Shown here in pieces: positions 24,623-36,200 of a stretch of 64,000 nucleotides of DNA (the stretch's first letter is position 1; every line of letters starts with the position of its first letter). The notes under the pieces are model-generated. The model was given only the letters and a program-made list of their open reading frames with translations. It ran no database searches and had not been told where the DNA came from. Both the position numbers and the translations under genes were made by a program. The DNA is from Onchocerca volvulus (lineage: Eukaryota; Nematoda; Chromadorea; Rhabditida; Onchocercidae): NCBI GenBank assembly GCA_000499405.2, contig HG738138.1:15392554-15456553 (forward strand), written 5' to 3'.

Positions 24623-27600
24623 TTATTTCATATGTTTAATTTTTAAATTGAATTCAGCATAAGAAAAACAAACAAACTTTAAAATAAGAGGTAATTCTGA
24701 AGCTTTATTAATATTTTTGTGAAGTAATCCACGTTCAGCGGCAAATGAAATAAACGTAACGTCACGATTTGCTGATAACGCTGCGTCACGTAATTTTTTG
24801 GCTAATGATATTGCTATTATTTCATCATCAACAGCATGCATTATTAATATAGGACACGTTATCCTGCAATTTTAACATAAATGATTGTACTTATGATTTA
24901 GATAATTATAAGAAAAATTTGATATTTTACGTTAAAAAAAGAAATTCTACGTCACTTATAATTAGCAGCTATTTCTCATAAAAACTTCATTTTTACGATA
25001 TACTCTCAAATAATATTTCAACGTATAAGGATTCCGTCGAATTTCCTCGTTTTTACCGAACCATACTAATAGTTAATCTATAACTATATTGTCTTTTTAA
25101 AGCTTATGCAAATTATTAGGGATTAAAATTTAGTCACTGATAGACAAAGTCAATCGTTTTAAAATTTTGATCAAAATTTCATTAAAACTGAATTTGATGC
25201 ATGATTTAAAAAATTAAAAATGAAACTTTACAGTTTAATATTTTTATCGGAATTAAACTGCAGACCAGAACGTGATATGGATTGCTTTAGAAACACGTTA
25301 AACCACGGTGTCCAACGCCATGCTGCTGAGTAGGGTGATTGCGTGATGAGATCGATAAGATTGTTAAAAGGTGCTTCCAGAATTAAACCTGCTGGTGGCA
25401 TATTCTTCATACTCAATTCCATTGCTACTGCTATTGCAATCCTTCGAAATAATTTTAAATTATAATATTTCATCATTTAGGACAAAACCGAATTGCTCCC
25501 GAACTAAACGTTTTACCAGATCTTCTGGCACAATAGATTTCCAGGTTCTCGTAATCAACTTTTGCAATGCTTATGCAAATTACTATAACCTATAAAATTA
25601 AGTCAAATCTAGAAAAAATTAGTCATAAAATTGTTCTATTTGACTCATTCATTCTGTAATAAATCTTTCTGGTCGATATAAGAATATGAGGATTGTTTAA
25701 ATTTTTAAGAAGGCCAATTTTTCGAAGATTAGGTAAAATCTTTCCGGTCGATTTTTTAGTAAATCTTTCTAGTCGATATAGGAATAGGAGGACTATTCAA
25801 ATTTTTAATGAGGTCACTTTTTCGAAGATTAGATAAAATCTTTCCGGTCGATTAGGAATACGAGGACTATTTAAACATTCTATGAAGCATAACCATTTTT
25901 CGAAGAGAGCCTTGTGATAATTATTTCCTATTTAATTTAAGTCATCGGTTAGCTATAAAATCGATAAAATCTGATGAATAATTGTAAAGTTTTAAAAAGA
26001 AATTATATTTCATGTCAAGGTTGTATGATGTTTATTCTGGAACGATTAAATCTGATTAAAAATACACTAATGAACAATAAACTTGAAATGTTTACATTTT
26101 GAGTTCTATGACAAATGATAACAAATAAATTTCAAAATAAATATTTCAATTATTTTAAAATAAGTATTTTGAATTCCATAGATAAATATTTCGAATTCTA
26201 TAAAAATTTTGAATCTTACGTTGAATTTTGCGAATAAGTGTTTCGAATTTTACGATAATTTGAATTTGGCAATGTTTGATACGAAAATTATTTGAATAAA
26301 ACTTTTGCTTACCCACTTCCCATTGAATGTCCCCATATGAAAATATAATTTTTTCCTGCTAAGTTTTTCGTGTAATTGAATAAAAATATGGAATCAGCAA
26401 TAATTCCTGCTTCGCTTGGATAACCATCTGACTCGCCAAAACCTAAATTATAACAATAATAGTTTGTCATTAATTATCAAAAAATTAAAATAATAATAAT
26501 TATTCAATTGTTCGAATTACCGAAAAATACTATGGATTTTCATAATAAATAATTAAATTTTGCATTTCTTTTCATCAAATGAACTCTATAATGGATTTTT
26601 ATTATAATTTATGATGCATTTTAATCTCAAAATGCTTATTATTACTTTGGAAGGAAGAACGATATAGAATTGAAAAATATAAAAAAATTAAAAGACACGA
26701 AAAATAAAGAAAATATGAAATTATCAGTGGAGTTAATGATTAAGGTAATTAAATTTTGCATTTTTTTTTTTTTTTTTTTTTTTTACATTAATTGACCTCT
26801 ATAATCTAAACAAAGTATATGCAAATCCATCGCTGATAATACATTGTATGTGTCTACTCGATTAGTCCATTGTCTGAAATAAAATAAATTTTTTGAAAAA
26901 TTTAAAAGTTTGGCGAGTATCTTAGTATTTGTTTTTATAAATGCAATTTATATTATTTGATGAAAAACCAAATATTTAAACTTCATTCAAATATAGTTTT
27001 AAAAACTACCTTAAAAATTACAACAATACATTCCTCAATTTTTTTTTAACAAAAAATTCTTTTTTATTTATCCGTTTTAAATTCAAAAGTATTTAATTAC
27101 AATATCGATTTTAATTTTAATGTTCATTTTTAATTTTGCATATTTCCATAATTTTCTACGAAATTTTTAAGTCAGAAATGTTTATTTTTGACACATTCAT
27201 TCTTTCAAAGAATGGAAAAAAAATTTTGTTACGTTTATAACTTAAATTCTTTCCAGAAAAAAAATTAAAATTTATTTCGGAAATCTATTTATGGCATTGA
27301 AATTCAATTTATGCTAATCCAATTACCGACTATGAGTACTGCCATGTAAATAAACGATAATTGTATAATTCGGTTCAGCCATTAATTTTTCTATTACTTC
27401 ATTTGATAATCTATTTTGCTTCGCTTCTTCAGACAATGTTTTCGGTAATATATGCCTATGATTAATTGAAATTGAAAACAAAAATGGATAATTAGTACTT
27501 TGTCACTAATGTTCGATTCATATGACCGGACACTTTATGATGAATAAAAAGAACTTGCATTTATTTCAATTATTATAAAATTCAAACTTTTGATTGGAAA

Positions 27601-28881
27601 TTGTTAAAGAAATTATCATTGTAATAAAGTTTTGCGAATATTAAGACTGTTTGTTTTTTGTTTCTTTTTTCTCAAACTCTTTCAGTAATTTCAGTAATAG
27701 AATGTCATGATAATTTTTTGATTAAGCATTTTAATTCTTCAATACCTTTCTTTTTATTTGTTCTTACGTATCATAATTTTTTCTCAAAAATCTTCTTTAG
27801 GTTTATTTTTAAGTATTTTAATTTTTTTTCCAGTATCTTTCTTTGGTCTAACTTCTCAAAATTGTATAAATCAAGTTGCATAAATTCTTTTTTTCCTTCA
27901 TTTGATATTATTATTTATTAAATTGCTGAGAAATCATCGAGATATTCCGAATAAGAATTTCCGAGTTATCTTAGAAGTTTGTATTACAATGAACTTCCTA
28001 ACCAACATCCTAAACGTCCTGCTTCGCCATTTAAATAGAAATTTCGGCCATAAGAAACGACACCTTTCAATAAATTGAAATCATCATAATCCCGTACTGA
28101 AATATGTTGGGAAAAATGGATTTTAAACCGGAAAATATACTTTGCATGCTATTCATGACCAAAATTTAATCGAAATCAATCAATATATGTCAAGAAATGT
28201 TTCTTATGGTCAATTATACAAAACTGTTTAATAAATAGAAATCGTCCGCCATTCGAACTCTAAATTGAACATGGCTTTTATATGAATTATTAAATCAGAC
28301 GCACGTTTTTAGTTACCATTCCGTTCCATTATTTTTGCTATCGCTTAGATCTGAGCTATTTGACAACCTAACAGGCACTTAAATCAAGCTATTTGAAAAG
28401 CTAATAAACATTTGAATCAATTTATCTGATAAGATAATAAGCAACAACGACTTCATGAATGCTTCAAACTTTCAGAAATATATATTCCATACTATCCTTA
28501 TCATATCACATCTATTCTCTCTTATTTCTTCATATTATTCTAAGACATTGAGGATTGAAAATCGTAACGAGTAAAAAACATTGTGGCAAAAAACTACTGA
28601 AGTAAGATTTAAAAATATGAAAAAAATAAAATAATTTTGATTTAAAATTATTGAAATTTCAAAGAAAAAAAAGCAATAAGTCAATTAATTTAGAAATTAT
28701 TTCAGAAGAGGAAAAAGTATTAATCAAATAAATATTTTATTGCACATTTGTTTAAAAAATATTTAAACATACTAAAATGACCAAAAAAAAGTGGTTGAAA
28801 AAATGATGGACAAATATAAAGCAATAATGGCAAAATAAATGAAAGAGTTGGAATTGTGGCAACCAATAACCAGCCTCGCAT
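24623..28881 (-). CDS. ABHD12-type alpha/beta hydrolase (lysophospholipid lipase), 7 exons, 329 aa
   Basis: Serine hydrolase of the ABHD12 family; vertebrate ABHD12 hydrolyses lyso-phosphatidylserine at the ER membrane. CDS exons: 28881-28773, 28096-28003, 27455-27327, 26873-26797, 26442-26313, 25441-25232, 24863-24623. Phases agree and give 330 codons including the stop. Residues about 1-36 form a hydrophobic membrane anchor starting MRGWLLVATI. The core shows WHILP at 68, the oxyanion loop YLHGST near 103-108, LDYRGFGESDG near 134-143, nucleophile Ser176 in GHSMG, acid Asp263 in HAVDDE, and catalytic His298 in LLHKNI followed by ASELP. All triad residues are present, so the enzyme should be active. 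It is shorter than human ABHD12 (about 400 aa), mostly at the N terminus. The order of blocks and the ILEAPF and SISRSGLQF segments fit ABHD12 better than ABHD13. The gene lies downstream of ints-5 on the same strand. Confidence 0.92.
25659..25915. repeat. Intronic tandem repeat, period about 101 bp
   Basis: In the ABHD12 intron between the exons at 26313 and 25441, TAAATCTTTCTRGTCGATATA recurs at 25659 and 25760. The linked AAAATCTTTCCGGTCGATT word recurs at about 25735 and 25836, each followed by ...GGAATANGAGGACTATT and TTTTTCGAAGA blocks. About 2.5 copies in all. Confidence 0.8.
28354..28445. repeat. 33-bp tandem repeat, 2.8 copies
   Basis: Units at 28354, 28387 and 28420 share AGCTATTTGANAANCTAA and end TTRAATCA. 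It lies in the first ABHD12 intron. Confidence 0.7.
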
Positions 28882-28887
28882 ATTTCT
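28882..28887 (-). promoter_or_regulatory. Possible trans-splice (SL) acceptor just before the ABHD12 start
   Basis: Reading leftward, an AG (28887-28886) stands four bases before the ATG, inside TATCATAG|AAATATG. An acceptor this close to a start codon is typical of nematode spliced-leader addition sites. The pyrimidine tract is weak, so this is an inference only. Confidence 0.3.
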
Positions 28888-30278
28888 ATGATATATTATA
28901 AAAATATCAATTTTTAATTCATTTTATATTATATATCATCATTCCAACAAATCAACCTCTTTTCATGCAAATATATTTTAAATGAAAAATTCAGTCGGAA
29001 AAGTCAAAATTGGAGATTATAATCTTTCGTTCATCTATTGTAATTGTTAAATAATGGATGAAAATTTTGCAATAGCTTTGAAACTTTAACTATCTTTCTT
29101 ATCCAGATTTGACGAAATTTTGTGTCATAGGGAGATTCTGATAAATCTATGGATAACTTTGTAAAATAAAATTACTTGCAAATTACAAAATAATGATAAA
29201 TGATAGTCCTAGTTTGATCTGCCTATAAACTAAATTAAGCGTGTTGGCTTTTCGTTTCTGTTTCTTTTTCTTTTTTTTTTTTTTTTTTGAAATTTCTTGA
29301 GAATTATTTCATGAATGCATAAAAAATTTCTAGCACTAATTAGATGTTCATTCTTCTCCATCCACTCCATCTTTTTTTCTCTTACGTGTTAATCAATTTG
29401 TCGAAACGAAATTTCGGAATGTACTAGAGAGTACCTTATCACTTTTCATTTGTTGATAAATGCAGTAGAAGCTAACCAGATAACGGATTATTCGATATTA
29501 TTTTTAATGTTGTTGAAAATTATTATAAGACCATCTTTCCAATTTTGTAACCATCGAAGGATGGATTATATCGAAACTGCTAATATTTTTAAATAATGCA
29601 AAGGAAAATGCTGATGAAATGAAATAATTTTAATCAATGATGAGCATATGACAGTAAATTCTTAACATTGAAACTTATCAAATTCAAATTCACAACATTT
29701 TCCATTGAAGAAAAAAACAAAAGTTGAAAGAACGTTTCCCAATTAAAAATGAGGCATGACAAATGTGAACATCTAATGAAGATATTACATGAGATCAATA
29801 AAATATTTAAAAAAAAATTAAGTCAAATAAGAAAAGAAAAAGAAATTCACTTATGTTCGAAATAAAAAATGAATGCACAACCAGCTTTAGCAGAATTAAT
29901 TTAAGAATCAATTTCAAGTCTAGAATCTTCATCTCTAAAATTTAAACTACTAAAAGCCGAATTAAGAAAAAAAAAGAAAATAGTATATCATAAAATTATA
30001 TTTTAGAATAAGCGATATGAAAGCAGAAAATTTCAGAATTATAGCAAATCATGAATAATTTTAGCATTTTCACCTTTGAATAAAAACTTTGAATTCAAAA
30101 TAGCAAAAAAAAAAAAATTACCGAAACATTAAAATGAACATGGAAGCGCATCATGTGATAGCTTCAATTAGGATGACAATTCATTTGTTGAATAAAAACA
30201 CAAATATACAGAAATTTAATTTAGTGGATCAATTAATCCGGAATGTCCGCTCATTACTAATTCTTATCCTGCTCGGAA
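28888..30278. other. Intergenic spacer between ints-5 and the ABHD12 gene
   Basis: About 1.4 kb between the ints-5 stop and the ABHD12 start on the same strand. It is AT-rich with a T-run at about 29270-29288, and no conserved frame. It must contain the ints-5 3' UTR and the ABHD12 5' region. Confidence 0.7.
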
Positions 30279-33200
30279 CTATAATCCTGAATTTAGTTCA
30301 TCGGCAAATATTAATGGAAAAATGAAACCAAGCTTCGCAATATTTCGCTGTATGACAAGTCGACACGATTCTCGAAATTTTGTTGGATCACCCTGCAAAA
30401 ATTATTTTTCGGCTGAATTTTGATAAATTTATGTTTTATACTTGATTATTCATGTATTTGATTACAATCAATCCAGTGACATCAATAACAATACGAAAAT
30501 ATCAAATGTAAAAAATATCTCATGGAATCATTATTTCAAACAAATCCTTTGACTTCTTTTTTTCTTTTTGTTCAATTCCTTTTCTTTTGATTATCACATT
30601 ATAACTGATTATAATTTATTTGAGGAATTGTGTAATATCCATTTAAACTTTTGAAATCATACCATATCTACTGAACTTGTTTTAATGATTAAGAATAAAA
30701 TACTACTCATCATTTAAAATCTAAAAGAAAAGGAAAAAAAAATTTTTGGATACTATTGGAATGTATAAATCATATTAAAGTATAAGACTTGATATTTTGC
30801 ATAAATCAAAGGGATTGATTATACAGGCAAAAATTTGAATTTAAATTTCCGGTCTAAATGAATTGTTATTTTTGGATAAATTTCATTTACTTGAACAGGA
30901 TCAATGGGTGAATTCAATGAACGATCAAATGCAGCATTGATCATATTTGCTGCTGATACTTCTGCATCCAAAACACTCTGAAATTAGTTCATTTATTTAT
31001 TACTGCAACGTTTATCAATATTTTTCTTCGCTTAACGATTTAATATTTTACAATCTAACCTCATTACAATGAGGGGATTAATTCCCAGTCTTTTCTTTTT
31101 TAGAGAATCAGCAAATGAATGACTAAGCTGATTGTGCTTATGTAAACTTTTAATGTATATGTAATTATTTTCAAGTTTCAGTGTTTTTTCTAATATGAAT
31201 ACGAAGAAAGTAACACTCCACTTCTAATTGGGCATGAAATCAAGTGTTATTTGTCTTTCTCTAATTTACTGGAAGCCTTCTTGAATGATACCGTCGATAA
31301 TATCAAGAACTAACAGTCAATCACACCTTTATGTATAATTCGTATATGTTGTATTGCGTAATAAAAATGGAATTTATATTAAATGGGTTCTTGATATTGT
31401 CGATGATATCATAAGATATATTGATTTATCGATGTTATTATCAGATATATTAAAACGAACAGCAGATGCTATAATAAGATAATTTTTTTACATGTCATTA
31501 ATATCTCTTAAGAAAACAACAACCAAATATGAACTAGGTAATTTATGAAAAGCAACGGATATCAAAAAATATGTGACAACATAGAGATTTTTCGAAAAAA
31601 AAATTTTTTTCGAAAAATTTCTACTGAACAAATAAAGAATATAATTCATGGCAAATTTTTAGAAATACTTTATGTAATATTTAAAATCCCAAAATCATGA
31701 AATGAAAAAAAAAAAAAAAAAACTCCACCTGAAAATATTGCCAAATATCGAACAAAATAACGAATCCTTCGCGATAACTCACTCTCGTGATTAATTCAAA
31801 ATAATAAACCATTTGTTTCGGCAACATTTGGCCCTGAAACTTTTTTTAAAATAATTGAGTCATCAGAAATACACAAAAATAGTATTAAATAGTTAGTCCC
31901 TTGAAATCTCAAGAATCAAATTTTACCTAAAAGAATATTATCTTCCTTGATATGAGTTAAGTTCATGAAACATTCCAATAAAACTCCGAATCAAATTAGA
32001 ATCAACACTAACTAGATTATCTCCCTACAAAATTATACAAAAATGACGAATAGGAAAACAACTTCTCGAACTCCCCTTTTGTTAATCGTTTTAAATCACC
32101 AACAAGTTTTTATTAATAGTGGAATCATCTTTTTTTTGTGATCAAATTAATCAAATTTGAAAATGGGATTTCAGGAAGTTCTCGGTCTTTAACATTTTGT
32201 TTAATAATACAGAAAGTTTAATGTCATTAATCGCTAATATTCTGCTGCAATACAAAGTTATCCATAATTCGAAAGCAAATCAAAAGAAAAATTATGATAT
32301 AAAACTATTTTCCTTCGAAATTGTTAAATAGCAAATAAACCTTCCGAGCTAATAAAAACCATTTGTCAAGCATATTGATAAGTTGTTTACGCGGTAAAGA
32401 TTTCTGATCCGAGCTATTTTCAAACTGAATCATAATAACAGCAAGATATGCCTGGAACAAAGTATCAGAAACTTCAAGATTGACTTTTTCGAAAATTTTC
32501 AAACAAAGGGGACAAGATTTATTTTGGAAATACCAATAGTAAAACTGTTCAGATATTTTTGGTAGTCAAGGAATTGTAAATAAAGATGAGATCTTGTGAA
32601 AGACGGCATCCTGAAAAATTTTTTATTCTAAATAGTTTCAAAACAAAGAAAAAAAAAGAAGAAACTTAAACTCACTTTTAAGAGTGGACAACAGTACCAC
32701 AGACAAGGATGCACCTCAGCCAATGCCAACATTACGTCCCAAATGATTGGAATTTCCGTGAGTCTTTTTGAAACTGCGATATACCTATAAACAAAGAGGT
32801 TATCAATCTATCATGGTGAAACATTTTGAAAATGCACTGTTGATGATAAGCTAGCAATAGATTAGACCTGTGAGGAAATTTGAAAAGTCCAATGAGAAAA
32901 AATTAATAACCGCGGGATGACTTCACGTGCTTGTTCCCATTCTTCCCAAACGAAACTAGCGGCAAGACCATCTTTGCATACTCGATCTGTTAATCGTATG
33001 GCCTATAAAACTAACAATAGAAGAGAAACAAAATTTAAGAAAATGAATATAATCTATCAATCATCCTCTGTTAGCTTGATAAGCATAAAATTCAAAATAA
33101 TAATAAGATCAATTCATTCATTAATCTCCCATGCATATTTTGTTTTTAAGCAGCGTGGATCTTTCTTTTCTTTTTTTTTTTTTTGTTAATCTTGATCCAT

Positions 33201-36200
33201 CTATTTTATGTGATGCACTATGAATAAAAAAAAGGAAAACTTTTTTCCAAGCACTGGAATGTATACTGCAAAATGTAGAAAAAAAAAATACCAATTGTTT
33301 ATAAACTTGTTGAAATGGTATTAAATTTCGATCTGGCCCTACTGTACTACAGAACCGCTGGAGACATTCGAAGAAAACTAAACGACGCATCATACTTCCA
33401 CCCTAAAATGCTACTTTGATTCCTTAATTTCGAAATCTTTATAATTAAAAAAAAAAAGAAAAAATAAATTTTCGAAAATCTATAAATTCCTGTAATTAAT
33501 TAAACATAAATATCGACAGAACTCCGGAGATAAATTTAAAGTAATTAAAAATAAGTTTAATTGGATGTTAGCAGAGTGAAAAATCCGATCAGTTGATGGC
33601 TCGAACGTGTTCTAAAATGAATAATACAAGCTTCCTTTGCCTACGAAACAAAATTTAATTCATATATCTTTGCATACACACGCCAAATTAAGATGATAAT
33701 CGGACATGAGCTTGACACAGTTCAACAAAGCAAAAATGAAGGACCGAACAACCATCATACCTTAACATTTTTGACCTCCAACCGTTTCGCACCCCGACCA
33801 ATAATTCCGGAATGTGCCAAGTGCACAGCTTTCTGCTGATATAATGGCAATTTTCGAGCTAAATCAAATAGTGATTCTTCCAACTCATCATCCTCGTCGG
33901 CATCTATTATATCAGTCGAATAATTTGTTCGTTGAAAACCATTCGAAAATTGTAATTCTGTTTCCCATGCATTCATTGACGAGCAACCAAATAAAGGTGA
34001 TGCTTTCTGAAATTTCGTTCTAAATAAAAAATTTTCTCAAAAATGAAAGAAATTTTATTAAAACGGAAAAGAGAAAAGTAATGATTTCATGAATATAGCT
34101 GATGATAAAGAAATAAAAAAACAGTAATTCTGAGCGACCTGATCCATATTCTGCAACTGCATCTCTGAAATCATCGTTATCCATGAGAATTTGAAGCTTA
34201 ATTCAAGCAAAAATTACTGGAAAATTACAACTTACTGCAAAAGCTTCATCAAGCAAATGAATGATAAACTGTTCTCGTACGTAACCCACTTGTGAAGCCA
34301 AAAATTCGCTAGCACATGTGCATGCATTCGTAAACAAAGCTAATCCGGTCGGATCATCTTCTGGAATTACATAAGTTATATGACATTATTATAAAGTTAA
34401 GAAGAACGAATTTTTTAATTATCTCAAAAACAATCGATTACTTAGAGTATCATATCTTCTATTGATTACCAGTAATACTTTGACAGATTTATTCGGCACT
34501 GTCACTTTAAATGGGATTCACCCCATATCATCGACTTAATAATGCTTAGCATAACTTCATCAGCTATGATGAATAGATTATCAAAATATGGCGATGGTAA
34601 CTGTTTTAAATTTCGAAATCTTTAATAGATTCGGTAAAAATCCAGATTACTAATTGCATTTATCTCAACTGCCCTAACAGGATAATATTAATGAATTAAA
34701 AGAATTTGAAAAATCATTTTGTACATCGCATTTCCATAAAAAAATTTATTTCAAAAATATTTAAAAAATTCTCTCAAGAAATTATCAAAGAACACCAACC
34801 TCGGCCAACATAATCAAGCAAAAAAATTATCAACGATGCAAACTGGGCACTTAATTTATACGGATATTTTGGCTCGAGAATCGATGGTGGTCCTATTGAT
34901 GAACACAGTGATAAAACTGCTTGTGTGGTGGAATCTCTCACTGCTTTTACTGATTCATCGGTCTGAAATAATTGATATGATGGCATTTTTTTCCATGAAA
35001 TCTTTGAAAATATTTCATTATCTGAAGATAATGCTCATAATAACTTAAAAATTTTGGATTAAAACTTTAAATTATTTTTGACAAAAGCAAATCAACAAAC
35101 TTTACCTTTTCTTTTCGTTTTAAACTAGATAAAACATCCAATGCCCATCTCAAAATTTCGGTTGCTAGTTCACCGTAATGCTTTGACATTTCGAACCTAC
35201 AACAGAACAATATACAGTTAACAAGTACTTATTGGTATTCATCCATTATAAATTTTCTGACTTACAAAAAACTTAAATTTAGCTAGTGTGAAATTAAATA
35301 TGAAAAGAAAAAAAAAAACCAAAATTTGGGGAAATTCGAAACAATCAACCTTATGCATTTGATAGCGTGTTCATCATCTGCCATTTTTTCCCATTCATTC
35401 AGAGTACGTAAATTATACAGCCATTTGATATCATACAAATCATCTTCGAAAAATGCGGTACTGGATAAACTATCTAAACAAATATTTTGGATAATTGATG
35501 ATTTTTAATTTGATTAGTCGAAATAACGCAGTACTTAGTAAAGAAATTATTATCAAAGAAGATATCATCATGTAGCTTGATTACAGTTATTATTCTGTTT
35601 CGAATTTCTTGAATAATGCTGCTGTTAACTAGATAAAAACAGAATCGAACTTCAAAACTATCTCTCTTCAGCTAACCAGATTTCTCTTCAGATTCATTGT
35701 CTCAAAAAAGAGTTCGGATTTGAATTAAATCCAATTAACATAAAATTTACTAATTTGAACAAATTTCTTCGCAGATTCACGTTTCTTCTCCAACATCAAC
35801 GTCGTACGATTGGCAAAAAAATTAATTATCGCATCTTCAGACGTATTTGGTGCAAAGATAATTAATGATGTTAACAATGCAATTAGGCAAATAAGCTGAA
35901 AAATAAAAAAGAACTTTTTGGCGCCATTACAAAGAAAACTAAATGCGCTTACAATTCCAATATTTTGAATCGAAAATTACTTTGATTTCTGCAATATCTT
36001 TTATTCCTTGTTCAACAGAAATGATAACAAAGATATGAAAATTTTAATTAAATAAAGATCCTCACTTGTTCCTCATCTTTTGCTTCAATAATGTATCTAG
36101 CGATAACTTCTGCTGTGCGCACAGGACCAGAAGCAATGCAAAATGCATGAACATATGGAATGAACAATTTTGATCTGAAATAAAGCTACGCTTTATTTGC

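Noticed and set aside
32545..32610. In-frame TGA read as selenocysteine or gene inactivation in ints-5
   Set aside because: A second in-phase acceptor at 32545 skips it, which explains the exon without recoding.
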